In this document: positions 33,939-47,324 of the stretch, one piece after another
Numbering within the stretch: the first letter of the stretch is position 1
Layout of the letters: each line of letters starts with the position of its first letter
Source: Micromonospora sonchi
GTDB taxonomy: Bacteria; Actinomycetota; Actinomycetes; Mycobacteriales; Micromonosporaceae
Reading direction: 5' to 3'
Length of the DNA: 64,000 nt
NCBI RefSeq assembly: GCF_014646235.1
Contig: NZ_BMNB01000001.1
Coordinates: forward strand, 1 to 64,000
Notes under the pieces: generated by a model
Databases searched by the model: none
Told to the model about the DNA's origin: nothing
The model's input: only the letters and a program-made list of their open reading frames with translations
Position numbers and translations under genes: made by a program

Positions 33939-34862
33939 TCAGTCGACGGTGGCGTACGCGCGGACGGGGAAGGTGGCCATGCCGGCCACCCGGGGCGGGG
34001 CGGCGGTGAAGCGGAAACCGTCGGGCGGCAACGCGGCCAGCCCGGTGAGGTGTTCCACGATCGGGATGCCGGCGGCCAGCAGGGCGCTGTGCGCGGGTCG
34101 CTCGCCCCCGGCCGCTGGGCTCATGTCGTCGATGTTGATCGAGTCGATGCCGACCAGGGCGGCACCCGCGTCCACGAGAGCCTCTGCGCCGTCACCGGTC
34201 AGGTAGGGCGCCTCCGGCGCGCCGTACCGCTCGGTGCCGAAGTGGATGTCCCAGCCGGTGTGCAGCAACACCGCCCGCCCGGCGACGTCGTACGGGGCCA
34301 GCAGCAGACGGTCCACGGCGCGGGTCCCGGCGGGCAGCCGCACCACGATGCCGGGCAGGTCGGCGAGGCGGTCCAGCGCGGTGTCGGCCAGGTCGGCGCC
34401 ATCGGCGTACCGGTGCGCGGGAGTGTCCAGGTACGTGCCGGTGTTGGCGATCATGTCGATTCGGGCCACATGGAACTCCGTGCCCGGGGCGTAGCGCTGC
34501 CGGGACGCCTCGCGGGTCAGCCAATCGGTGACCCGGGGTGCCGGCCAGCCGGGCAGCGTGGTCATCCCGTCACTGATCACATGGCTCAACTCGATCAGTC
34601 GCCGACCGGCGGTACCGCTCGCCGTACCAGCGGAAGCGGCGACGGCACGCCCACCCTTGTGCGCTTCCTCGATGATCGTCTTGTTCGTGATCCGTACCTC
34701 GGCCACCATCAGCAGGCCGAGGTGCCGAACGAAGAGCGCTGCCAGGTCGGCGTCATGGATCGCGTCGCCGGGTATGTCCAGCCGGAACCCCTCGGTACTG
34801 AGGCCGCCGCCGTTGGCGAAAGCGACCTCTGCGTCGAACTGCGCCCGAAAATCCCCGCTCAT
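33939..34862 (-). CDS. Cyclase-family (kynurenine-formamidase-like) protein with extra N-terminal domain
   Basis: A 307-residue two-part protein. Residues 1-75 form a small domain (EVAFANGGGLSTEGFRLDIP) not normally part of cyclase-family hydrolases; residues 90-307 are the cyclase domain (RRLIELSHVISDGMTTLPGW). The family's metal-binding signature HxGTHxDxPxH reads NTGTYLDTPAH here, so two of its three His ligands are Asn and Tyr while the Asp and last His remain. Hydrolysis by the usual metal mechanism is therefore in doubt. The ATG at 34862 is used; an upstream start at 34880 is possible. It heads a pair with the gene at 33211 and is divergent from mfd. Confidence 0.85.
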   Translation of the reverse strand: MSGDFRAQFDAEVAFANGGGLSTEGFRLDIPGDAIHDADLAALFVRHLGLLMVAEVRITNKTIIEEAHKGGRAVAASAGTASGTAGRRLIELSHVISDGMTTLPGWPAPRVTDWLTREASRQRYAPGTEFHVARIDMIANTGTYLDTPAHRYADGADLADTALDRLADLPGIVVRLPAGTRAVDRLLLAPYDVAGRAVLLHTGWDIHFGTERYGAPEAPYLTGDGAEALVDAGAALVGIDSINIDDMSPAAGGERPAHSALLAAGIPIVEHLTGLAALPPDGFRFTAAPPRVAGMATFPVRAYATVD

Positions 34863-35012
34863 GGTTCGGCAGCCGACCACAGCCGCAAACCGGCGTCAAG
34901 GTCCGGTCACGCGGATCGTTGCCGCGCTGATCCGTTTGTGTGGTCAGCTCGACAGGAACCACACCCCACCAGCTCTCTCTGGCCGGCGTCCCAGAATTTC
35001 CCGCCGGAGAGA

Positions 35013-35018
35013 TAGTGT
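35013..35018 (+). promoter_or_regulatory. -10 box of the mfd transcript (near-leaderless mini-ORF)
   Basis: TAGTGT, eight bases before the ATG of an 18-residue mini-ORF at 35027. Confidence 0.45.
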
Positions 35019-35026
35019 CGACCGGT

Positions 35027-35083
35027 ATGACCCCCCGTCCGGACGGACGCGGGGTGATCGTCGTGTCTCCGTCTCGGAAGTGA
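35027..35083 (+). CDS. 18-residue mini-ORF immediately before mfd
   Basis: ATG at 35027, peptide MTPRPDGRGVIVVSPSRK, TGA at 35081-35083. The stop overlaps a possible mfd GTG at 35080 (GTGA) and ends two bases before the mfd ATG at 35086. It starts eight bases after a TAGTGT box. It may load ribosomes on a leaderless message and hand them to mfd. Confidence 0.45.
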   Translation: MTPRPDGRGVIVVSPSRK

Positions 35084-35085
35084 TC

Positions 35086-38751
<3,666 letters not shown>

Positions 38752-38804
38752 CCGGCGTAACCCTCCTACGCAGGGTGGGCAGAGGGCATGAGAGAGTGAC
38801 CGGC

Positions 38805-39563
38805 ATGCGTGCTCGCCGTCTGATCGCCGTCGCCAGCGTGGCGGTCGGCCTCGTTGCCCTCTCCGGTTGCCGTTCCGAGCCCGGCGTCGCCGCGTACGTC
38901 GGTGACCATCGAATCACCGAGGACGCCGTCACCGAGATCATCGACGACGCGCGGGCGAAGAACCCGGCGCCGACCGAGACGGCCGGCCCGACCGAGATGC
39001 CGGCCGGGCCGGAGCCTCGGCTGCCCGGGCGCAGCGAGGTGGTGAGCGTCCTGGTGCTCGGCGAGGTTTGCGACCGGGTCTCCGCCGCCGAGGGCTACCG
39101 GCCGCAGCGGGAGGTCGATCCGGCCCAGATCGCCCAGGGGGCCGGGCTGAACCCCGAGACCGGGTACGTGCGCCGCACCGCCGAGCTGTACGCGTGCCTG
39201 TCCGGCATTCCGGTCGGGGCTCCGGTGGCCCCCAGCGAGCAGGAACTGGCCGACCTGGTGGCCGCGGGCAAGCGGGCCGGCGCGGTGCCGGCCGAGGTGA
39301 CCGTCGAGCAGGCCGCCACCCAGCTCGACGGCGAGCAGCTCCGCTTCGCGCTGGCCAACCGCAACTCCCTGGCCCAGGCGGTCGAGGCGTACGACGTGAC
39401 GGTCAACCCCCGCTACCGGCCGTTGGTCTTTCCCGTGTTGAGCTTCAGCGGGGAGGCGCCGATCGTCGCGGTCGGCGTGCCGCTGGGTGAGCCGGCCTCC
39501 GGCGCGGTCACCGACGTCTCCACCCCGAAGCCGCAGCCGTCGGCCGGCCCGACCGACGGCTGA
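38805..39563 (+). CDS. SurA-like lipoprotein
   Basis: A 252-residue lipoprotein with signal peptide and lipobox LSGC (cysteine about residue 21), followed at once by VAAYVGDHRITEDAVTEII, the start of a SurA/PrsA-type chaperone N-terminal domain. No parvulin (PPIase) domain is visible, so it would be a holdase rather than an isomerase. A Pro/Thr-rich segment near residue 60 and a C-terminal linker rich in Pro and Thr flank the helical core. A GTG three codons upstream is an alternative start. Its place between mfd and mazG is conserved (LpqU region in mycobacteria, from memory). Confidence 0.82.
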   Translation: MRARRLIAVASVAVGLVALSGCRSEPGVAAYVGDHRITEDAVTEIIDDARAKNPAPTETAGPTEMPAGPEPRLPGRSEVVSVLVLGEVCDRVSAAEGYRPQREVDPAQIAQGAGLNPETGYVRRTAELYACLSGIPVGAPVAPSEQELADLVAAGKRAGAVPAEVTVEQAATQLDGEQLRFALANRNSLAQAVEAYDVTVNPRYRPLVFPVLSFSGEAPIVAVGVPLGEPASGAVTDVSTPKPQPSAGPTDG

Positions 39564-39565
39564 AC

Positions 39566-40531
39566 ATGCCCCGGATCGTCCTGCTGGTCACCTCGCCCCG
39601 GTTGCCGGCCGGTCTGCTGACAGCGGCCGCCTGGGACGTCGTACGCGCCGCTCCGGTGCTGGCCGCGACGGAGAGCGAGCTGACCACGGCGATCCGGGTG
39701 GCGGGCGGCGAGGTGCGGATGCTCGACGGCCCGGCGGTGCCGGCGTTGCTGGACGCGGCGGCGACGCACGGGACGGTGGTCTGGCTGGCCGGCCCGGCCG
39801 GGGACGAGACGCTGGCCCGCGAACTGGGCCTGCGGCTGGCCCGCGAGCCGGGCCTGGCGGAGCTGGAGCTGATGTACGGCTCGTGGGATCCGCCGGGTGC
39901 CCGGTTGCTCGACGCGGTCGCCGTGCTGGACCGGCTGCTCTCGCCCGACGGTGACCCGTGGAAGCGGGCGCAGACCCACCGCAGCCTGGCCGGGTTCCTG
40001 CTGGAGGAGTGTTACGAGGCGTACGACGCGATCAGCGCCGGGGACACCGACGCGCTGCGCGAGGAACTGGGTGACGTGCTGCTCCAGGTGGTGCTGCATG
40101 CCCGGCTCGCCGAGGAGCTGCCCGAGGGCGAGCGGTGGAACGTGGACGACGTGGCCGGTGGGCTGGTCGACAAGATGATCCGGCGCAACCCGCACGTCTT
40201 CGCCGGTGCCGAGGCGGGCAGCCTGGAGGAGATCACCGCCAACTGGGAGCGGATCAAGCAGGCCGAGAAGCCCCGCGGTTCGGTGCTCGACGGCATCGCG
40301 CTGAGCCAGCCCGCGCTCGCCCTGGCAGCCAAGATCCTGGAGCGCTCCGCACGGGCCGGTCTCACCGTGCCGCTCCCGCCGCCGGAGGCCCAGCCCGACC
40401 CCGAAAGCACCCTCGGCGCCAACCTGCTGGCGGCAGTCGCCCAGGCCGGCGCGTCCGGTCTGGACCCCGAGTCCGCCCTCCGCCGCACGGCCCTGCGCTA
40501 CGCGGAGACCGTCCGCGCCGCCGAACCCTAG
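39566..40531 (+). CDS. mazG: Nucleoside triphosphate pyrophosphohydrolase
   Basis: Hydrolyses (d)NTPs, including damaged ones, to monophosphates and pyrophosphate. The 321-residue protein has an N-terminal region of about 110 residues, then the MazG core: DPWKRAQTHRSLAGFLLEEC with the metal-binding EE(C)YE cluster (about residue 145), EELGDVLLQVVLHARLAEE (about 170) and DKMIRRNPHVFAG (about 205). The start lies two bases after the lipoprotein stop, so the two are translationally linked. A hairpin that could end the operon follows directly. Confidence 0.95.
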   Translation: MPRIVLLVTSPRLPAGLLTAAAWDVVRAAPVLAATESELTTAIRVAGGEVRMLDGPAVPALLDAAATHGTVVWLAGPAGDETLARELGLRLAREPGLAELELMYGSWDPPGARLLDAVAVLDRLLSPDGDPWKRAQTHRSLAGFLLEECYEAYDAISAGDTDALREELGDVLLQVVLHARLAEELPEGERWNVDDVAGGLVDKMIRRNPHVFAGAEAGSLEEITANWERIKQAEKPRGSVLDGIALSQPALALAAKILERSARAGLTVPLPPPEAQPDPESTLGANLLAAVAQAGASGLDPESALRRTALRYAETVRAAEP

Positions 40532-40532
40532 T

Positions 40533-40588
40533 TGATCAAGAAGTTTCCGTCGGAAACCGCCCCGGCGGCGACGCAAATTTCTTGATCA
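40533..40588. repeat. Inverted repeat after mazG
   Basis: Arms 40533-40552 and 40569-40588 (20 bases, two mismatches, 16-base loop), tips TGATCAAGAA. It starts right after the mazG stop and probably ends the mfd-mazG transcript. Confidence 0.8.
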
Positions 40589-40618
40589 CCAGGGCGCGCG
40601 GAGGCGCCGGGGGGTGGT

Positions 40619-40624
40619 TAGGGT
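40619..40624 (+). promoter_or_regulatory. -10 box of the DUF885 gene (leaderless)
   Basis: TAGGGT followed by six G-rich bases and the GTG at 40631. Confidence 0.55.
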
Positions 40625-40630
40625 CGGGGG

Positions 40631-42247
40631 GTGGAACGGTTCGGGGTGGTAGGGGAGCGGATTGTCGAGGCGCTGCTGGCCAGCCGGCCGGGGGCGGCCA
40701 CGTCGGTGGGGGACCACCGGTTCGACGACCGGTTGCCGGATTTCTCGGCCGATGCGCTGGGCAGTGACCGGGCGATGCTGGTGGACGCCGCGAGCGCGCT
40801 GTGCGAGATCGACCCGGATTCGCTGGAGATCGAGGAGCGGGTGGACCACGCGCTGCTCGCCACCCTGGTCGACCGACACCTGTTCGAGCTGACCGAGATC
40901 CGGGCGCACGAGTGGGACCCGCTGGTGCACAATCCCGGGCCGCTGCTGCACGCTCTCGTCGCCCGTCCGTACGCGCCGGTCGAGGAACGGTTGACCGCCC
41001 TCGCCGGCCGGCTCGACGCCGTACCGGACGCGCTGGCCACCGCGCGCACGGCGTTGCGCGACATACCCCGGGTCCACGCCGAGACCGCGGTCGGGCAGTT
41101 CACCGGGACGGCGGCGCTGATCCGCGACGAGGTGCCGGCGCTGCTCGCCCAGGCACCCGCGTTGCTCGACCGGGTCGAACCGGCGGCCACCCGGGCGATC
41201 GCGGCGCTGGAGGAGTTCGTCGCCTGGCTGCGCGCCGGCCTGGCCGCCGGCCCCGGGGATCGCGACCCGCGGCTGGGCCGGCGACGCTGGGAGGCCCGGC
41301 TGTGGTACGCGCTCGACACCGAGCTGGGCGCCGCCGAGATCCAACGCCGGGCCTGGGCGAACCTCGAGCGGGTCACCGAGGAGATCCGTGCGGCGGCGGT
41401 CGAGCTGGTCGGCGGCCCGGCCGACGACGAGACGGTACGCCGGGCGCTGGACCTGCTCGCCGCCGAGCACCCGGACGACCACACGATCGTCGATCTCGCC
41501 TCGGTCACCCTCGACGAGGCGAGTGACTTCGTCCGGGCCCATGACCTGGTCACTGTGCCGGACGACCCGTGCGTGATCCAGGTGATGCCGGAGTTCGCCC
41601 GCGGTGTGGCGGTGGCCTACTGCGACGCGCCCGGCGCGTTGGAGACCGCCGACCTGCCCACGTTCTACTGCATCGCGCCCACCCCGGCCGACTGGCCGGC
41701 GCATCGGGTGGACTCGTTCTACCGCGAGTACAACGACCACATGGTCCGGAACCTGACCGTGCACGAGGCGATGCCCGGCCACTTCCTCCAACTCGCCCAC
41801 GCCCGGCGCTACCTGGGCTCCACCCGGGTCCGGGCACTGACCCGATCCGGCCCGTTCATCGAGGGATGGGCGGTCTACGCCGAGGAGCTGATGGCCCGGT
41901 ACGGCTTCGGCGGCCTGCCGGTGCGGTTGCAGCAGCTGAAGATGCAGCTGCGGATGACCCTCAACGCGTTGCTCGACCAGCTGGTGCACGCCGAGCAGCT
42001 GCCGGAGGCGGAGGCGATGGCGCTGCTGACCGGCCGGGGTTTCCAGGAGGAGGGCGAGGCCGCCGGCAAGTGGCGGCGGGCCCTGCTCACCTCCACCCAG
42101 CTGTCGACGTATTTCGTCGGCTATCAGGAGGTCGCCGAGATCGCCGCGGCCCGCCCGTCCGACGTGCCGCTGCGGGACTGGCACGACGAGATGCTGGCCC
42201 ACGACTGCCCACCCCCGCGCCACCTACGCACCCTGCTCGACCGGTGA
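40631..42247 (+). CDS. DUF885 family putative metallopeptidase
   Basis: A 538-residue cytoplasmic protein with the zinc-peptidase-like motif LTVHEAMPGHFLQLAHARRY (HExxxGH, about residue 375) and a downstream glutamate in FIEGWAVYAEELMARYGFGG (about residue 413), the hallmark of DUF885 proteins, thought to be metallocarboxypeptidases. No signal peptide is present. It has its own leaderless promoter and lies between the mazG hairpin and a convergent lipoprotein gene. The substrate is unknown. Confidence 0.88.
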   Translation: MERFGVVGERIVEALLASRPGAATSVGDHRFDDRLPDFSADALGSDRAMLVDAASALCEIDPDSLEIEERVDHALLATLVDRHLFELTEIRAHEWDPLVHNPGPLLHALVARPYAPVEERLTALAGRLDAVPDALATARTALRDIPRVHAETAVGQFTGTAALIRDEVPALLAQAPALLDRVEPAATRAIAALEEFVAWLRAGLAAGPGDRDPRLGRRRWEARLWYALDTELGAAEIQRRAWANLERVTEEIRAAAVELVGGPADDETVRRALDLLAAEHPDDHTIVDLASVTLDEASDFVRAHDLVTVPDDPCVIQVMPEFARGVAVAYCDAPGALETADLPTFYCIAPTPADWPAHRVDSFYREYNDHMVRNLTVHEAMPGHFLQLAHARRYLGSTRVRALTRSGPFIEGWAVYAEELMARYGFGGLPVRLQQLKMQLRMTLNALLDQLVHAEQLPEAEAMALLTGRGFQEEGEAAGKWRRALLTSTQLSTYFVGYQEVAEIAAARPSDVPLRDWHDEMLAHDCPPPRHLRTLLDR

Positions 42248-42261
42248 GCGGCGCCGGCCGG

Positions 42262-42954
42262 TCAGGAGGTGGCGGGGCGGCGGTCCACCACGTCGGCGCC
42301 CGGCGGCAAATCGAAGGCCGCCCCGTCGACCTGCTCGTGGTAGCGGCTCAGCGCCAGTTCCACCGGCTCGCCGTCGATCCGACCGGTGAAGCTGCCCAGC
42401 GTGCCCTCCCCGGTCACGCAGGCGGCGAAGGCGTCGGCGTTCTGGCGGATGTCGACGCAGGTGGCGTGGAGCCCGGCGACCGTGGTGTCGCTCTGGGTGA
42501 TCACCGCGCTCGGGTCCAGCGCCGCGGTGGTCAGCAACCCCATCACCATCGGCGGGGTGACCAGCCCTTCCCGCTCGGCCGCGGCGAAGACCGCGACGGA
42601 GGGCTTGGCGTTCGGGGCGGGAGGCGTATCGAGGACGCAGGTCGTCCGCTCGCCCTTGACGCCGCAGCGGGTGGTCGCCTCCTCGGTGGCCGTGAACTTG
42701 CCGCCCGGCCACGCGTACGCGGACCGGGCCGGGTCCTGTGCCTGGCTAATTGTCGCGGTCTTCCCGCCGGGGAGTTGGTACTCCGCCGAGTAGGTCGACT
42801 CCAATGCCCGGTCCATCCGGGCGGCCAGGTCGTTGACGATGTCGGCCCGTCCCATCGCCCGTCCGGCGTCGTTCAGGGCCTGACAGCCGGTGACGGTGAG
42901 CAACGTGATGGCCGACACAGCGAGCGTACGGAAGGTGGTCGAGGCGGCGGGCAT
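42262..42954 (-). CDS. Lipoprotein of unknown function
   Basis: A 230-residue exported protein with signal peptide and lipobox TVTGC (cysteine about residue 24), then a soluble domain with cysteines in TRCGVKGERTTCVLDTP and ATCVDIRQNADAFAACVTGEG that could form disulfides. No known domain is recognised. The ATG at 42954 is used; CAGGCT ends seven bases before it, so a leaderless message is possible. It is convergent with the DUF885 gene and divergent from eno. Confidence 0.72.
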   Translation of the reverse strand: MPAASTTFRTLAVSAITLLTVTGCQALNDAGRAMGRADIVNDLAARMDRALESTYSAEYQLPGGKTATISQAQDPARSAYAWPGGKFTATEEATTRCGVKGERTTCVLDTPPAPNAKPSVAVFAAAEREGLVTPPMVMGLLTTAALDPSAVITQSDTTVAGLHATCVDIRQNADAFAACVTGEGTLGSFTGRIDGEPVELALSRYHEQVDGAAFDLPPGADVVDRRPATS

Positions 42955-43109
42955 GGCGACCAGCCTGATCGATCGGATCCCACTCGTGCAAACTCGTTGC
43001 CGGTTGACGCACGAAAATGCGGGAATGTCCGACCTGGCGGCGGCCGGACCGGGGGCCACGGTCCGCCCGGTCGCGGTGCCGGCGGGCGGGGACCGATACG
43101 CTGCGTTGA

Positions 43110-44459
<1,350 letters not shown>

Positions 44460-44488
44460 CGAGTGCGAGACCTCGGGGGAGGGATGTG

Positions 44489-45121
44489 ATGCAGCAGCGC
44501 CGCACGCCGGGCGGTCCGCGCCCGGCCCGCCGGCCGGGTGTCACCGGCCGGTCCGGCGCTGGCCGGGGTGCCGTCCGGGACGGTGGGGTCCGCGCCACGC
44601 CGCGCGCCGCCGCCGGCCGTACGCCCTCGGCCGCTCGCGGTGCCGAAGGCGTACGCTCCGCCAAGCGGCCCGCCGCTGCCCGGCGTGCCACGGCCGGCGG
44701 TGGGGCCATCCGACGCACCGCATCCTCATCCCGAGGTCTCACCGGGCGGGCCACCGTGCTCTTCGCGGTGCTGATCGCGCTCGCCCTCGCCTACACCTAT
44801 CCGGTCCGGGTCTACCTCGACCAGCAGGCCGACATCGAGCGGATGGAGGCCGCGCAGGCGGCCCAGCGCAAGCTGATCGCCGAGCTGACCGAGCAGGCAG
44901 CGAAGTGGGACGACAAGGCGTACATCGAGACCAAGGCCCGGGAACGGTTCTTCATGCGCCGCCCTGGCGAGAAAATGGTCATCCTGCTCCAGGACCCGGC
45001 GGGTGCCGCCCGGGACGCGGGCGAAACCGGTGACCCGGCGGCGCAGGCCCCGCCAGACGCGTGGTACGACACCCTCTGGTCGAGCGTGCGGGCCGCCGAC
45101 GCCAACCAGGCCGACGAGTGA
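44489..45121 (+). CDS. divIC: Septum formation initiator family protein (DivIC/FtsB)
   Basis: Single-pass division protein that works with FtsL and FtsQ in the divisome. The 210-residue protein has a long basic Arg/Ala/Gly-rich cytoplasmic leader of about 90 residues, one membrane helix (TVLFAVLIALALAYTYPVRV, about residues 89-108), a short coiled coil (ADIERMEAAQAAQRKLIAEL) and KWDDKAYIETKARERFFMRR, the FtsB/DivIC signature. The leader is much longer than in E. coli FtsB but common in actinobacteria. The GTG at 44486 just before the ATG is an alternative start. Confidence 0.9.
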   Translation: MQQRRTPGGPRPARRPGVTGRSGAGRGAVRDGGVRATPRAAAGRTPSAARGAEGVRSAKRPAAARRATAGGGAIRRTASSSRGLTGRATVLFAVLIALALAYTYPVRVYLDQQADIERMEAAQAAQRKLIAELTEQAAKWDDKAYIETKARERFFMRRPGEKMVILLQDPAGAARDAGETGDPAAQAPPDAWYDTLWSSVRAADANQADE

Positions 45122-45137
45122 ACGGGGACATCACAGC

Positions 45138-45695
45138 GTGACCGTCGTACCACCGCAGGAGCCGGCGGCGGCTTCCGTACCCCCACCGAAGCGGGAGCCG
45201 GCCACCGACGCCGACCTGGCCGCGGTGGCCGCGCAGCTCGGACGCCCGCCACGGGGGACCCGTGCGGTGGCCCACCGATGCCCGTGTGGCCTGCCCGACG
45301 TGGTGGAGACGACCCCTCGGCTGGCCGACGGCACCCCGTTCCCGACGCTGTTCTACCTGACCTGTCCCCGGGCGACCGCGGCGTGCAGCCGGCTGGAGTC
45401 GGCCGGGTTGATGCGCGAGATGGCGGACCGGCTGGCCACCGACCCGGAACTGGCCGCCCGGTACCGCGCCGCGCACGAGGACTACCTGACCCGCCGGGAG
45501 GCGATCGCCGAGGTGCCCGAGATCGCCGGCATCTCGGCGGGCGGCATGCCCGGACGGGTCAAGTGCCTGCACGTCCAGATCGGCCACGCGCTCGCCGCCG
45601 GGCCGGGGACGAACCCGTTCGGCGACGAGGCCCTGGCACTGGTGGAGCCCTGGTGGGCGGCCGGCCGCTGCGTCGACGTGCCGGAAGCCGAGTGA
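45138..45695 (+). CDS. DUF501 domain-containing protein
   Basis: A 185-residue cytoplasmic protein. RCPCGLPDVVETTPRL (about residue 54), PTLFYLTCPRATAACSRLES (about residue 76) and GGMPGRVKCLHVQIGHALAA (about residue 137) are the DUF501 signatures, including four cysteines and two histidines that may bind metal. Function unknown, but the gene is almost always next to divIC and ppx. It begins at a GTG 16 bp after divIC and its stop overlaps the next start (GTGA). Confidence 0.9.
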   Translation: MTVVPPQEPAAASVPPPKREPATDADLAAVAAQLGRPPRGTRAVAHRCPCGLPDVVETTPRLADGTPFPTLFYLTCPRATAACSRLESAGLMREMADRLATDPELAARYRAAHEDYLTRREAIAEVPEIAGISAGGMPGRVKCLHVQIGHALAAGPGTNPFGDEALALVEPWWAAGRCVDVPEAE

Positions 45696-46231
45696 GCGTC
45701 GACGCGGCACCGACCGGAGCCCTGCCCGACGACTTCGTGATCCGGCGGGCCCGGACGGCTGACGTGCGGGCGATCCGACGACTGGTCGACACCTACACCG
45801 ACGACCGCCGGTTGCTCAGCAAGGCGACCGTGACGCTCTACGAGGACGTGCAGGAGTTCCGGGTGGCCAGCCGGGTCGCCGACGGCACGGTGGTGGGCTG
45901 CGGCGCGCTGCACGTGATGTGGGAGGACCTGGCCGAGATCCGCACCGTCGCCGTCGACCCGGCCTGCCAGGGACGGCGGCTCGGGCACCGGATCGTCGCC
46001 GAGCTGATCGAGGCGGCGCGGGAGTTGGGTGTGTCGCGGATCTTCGTGCTGACCTTCGAGACCCGTTTCTTCGCCTCGTTCGGCTTCACCGAGATCGACG
46101 GCGCGCCGGTGCCGCAATCGGTCTACGAGCAACTGCTGCGCTCGTACGACGAGGGTGTCGCCGAGTTCCTCGACCTGGAGCGGGTCAAGCCGAACACCCT
46201 GGGCAACACCCGGATGTTGCTGCGGCTCTGA
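45692..46231 (+). CDS. GNAT N-acetyltransferase, ArgA-like (N-acetylglutamate synthase type)
   Basis: A 179-residue acetyltransferase. The sequence closely resembles the mycobacterial short amino-acid N-acetyltransferase Rv2747 as I remember it: IRRARTADVRAIRRLVDTYT near the start, VVGCGALHVMWEDLAEIRTV (about residue 69), the acetyl-CoA loop in DPACQGRRLGHRIV (about residue 91), FETRFFASFGFTEIDG and the end KPNTLGNTRMLL. It probably makes N-acetylglutamate for arginine synthesis. It overlaps the DUF501 stop by four bases, so it is translationally coupled; having it in the divIC-ppx cluster is unusual to my knowledge. Confidence 0.85.
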   Translation: MSVDAAPTGALPDDFVIRRARTADVRAIRRLVDTYTDDRRLLSKATVTLYEDVQEFRVASRVADGTVVGCGALHVMWEDLAEIRTVAVDPACQGRRLGHRIVAELIEAARELGVSRIFVLTFETRFFASFGFTEIDGAPVPQSVYEQLLRSYDEGVAEFLDLERVKPNTLGNTRMLLRL

Positions 46232-46249
46232 CGGGCCGTGCGGTCGCTG

Positions 46250-46255
46250 TAGGGT
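46250..46255 (+). promoter_or_regulatory. -10 box of ppx (leaderless)
   Basis: TAGGGT, seven bases before the GTG at 46263. It gives ppx its own promoter within the gene row. Confidence 0.5.
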
Positions 46256-46262
46256 GGCCCGC

Positions 46263-47213
46263 GTGACGACGCGCGTGGCGGCCATCGACTGTGGCACCAA
46301 CTCGATCCGGTTGCTGGTCGCCGATCTGCCCGACCCGTCCGCCGGACCGGTCGCGCCGCTGGTCGACGTGTGCCGGCGGATGGAGATCGTCCGGCTGGGG
46401 CAGGGGGTCGACCAGACCGGACGGTTGGCACCGGAGGCCATCGAGCGGACCCGGGTGGCGCTGGCCGACTACGCCGCCGACATCGCGAAGCTGGGCGTCG
46501 AGCGGGTGCGGATGTGCGCCACCTCGGCCAGCCGTGACGCGCGGAACGCGGCCGACTTCCGGGCCATGGTGGAGCGGACGCTGGGCGTCGCGCCCGAGGT
46601 GGTCAGCGGCGACGAGGAGGCCCGGCTCTCGTTCACCGGTGCGGTGCGCGGGCTGCCCGCCGATGCCCGGTCGCCGTACCTCGTGGTGGACATCGGCGGT
46701 GGCTCGACCGAGTTCGTCGTTGGTGACCGCGACGCGGGCGTGCGGGCGGCCGTCTCGATGGACATCGGCTGCGTCCGGATGACCGAGCGGCACCTGCGCG
46801 GCGACCCGCCCGGCCCGGACGAGATCGCCGCCGCGCGGGCCGACATCGCGGTGGCGGTGGACCGGGCGCTGGAGGTCGTACCGGGCCGCGAGGCGGCCAC
46901 CCTGGTCGGGCTCGCCGGGTCGGTCACCACCGTGGTCGCGATCGCCGAGCGACTCACCGGGTACGACCCGAGCCGGATCCACCACGCCCGGGTGTCGTAC
47001 GACCGGGTGGCGGAGGTGACCACGGAGCTGCTGGCGAAGAGCCGCGAGCAGCGCCTGGCGATACCGGTGATGCACCCCGGCCGGGCCGACGTGATCGGGG
47101 CGGGGGCGCTCGTGCTCCAGGTGAGCATGGAACGGGTGGGCGCGGACTCGGTGGTCGCCTCGGAGCACGACATCCTCGACGGCATCGCCTGGAGCCTCGC
47201 GCCGAGAGCCTGA
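46263..47213 (+). CDS. ppx: Ppx/GppA family exopolyphosphatase
   Basis: Releases phosphate from polyphosphate chain ends or from pppGpp. The 316-residue protein has the actin-like fold motifs AIDCGTNSIRLLVAD (residues 7-21), ATSASRDARNAADF (about 82), VSGDEEARLSFTG (about 114), VVDIGGGSTEFVVGD (about 141) and GLAGSVTTVVAIAERL (about 218). The length is that of the short mycobacterial-type proteins (Rv1026-like), which lack the C-terminal HD domain. It ends the conserved eno-divIC-DUF501 row. Confidence 0.94.
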   Translation: MTTRVAAIDCGTNSIRLLVADLPDPSAGPVAPLVDVCRRMEIVRLGQGVDQTGRLAPEAIERTRVALADYAADIAKLGVERVRMCATSASRDARNAADFRAMVERTLGVAPEVVSGDEEARLSFTGAVRGLPADARSPYLVVDIGGGSTEFVVGDRDAGVRAAVSMDIGCVRMTERHLRGDPPGPDEIAAARADIAVAVDRALEVVPGREAATLVGLAGSVTTVVAIAERLTGYDPSRIHHARVSYDRVAEVTTELLAKSREQRLAIPVMHPGRADVIGAGALVLQVSMERVGADSVVASEHDILDGIAWSLAPRA

Positions 47214-47324
47214 CGGTCCGGGAAGCCTGGGAAATAGCTGAACGGATGAGGTCTGCGGGACACCAGGCGACGTCGATGATCGCTACGGTGTCGTCTGCTC
47301 ATTCGTCCCTCGGAAGGAAAATTC

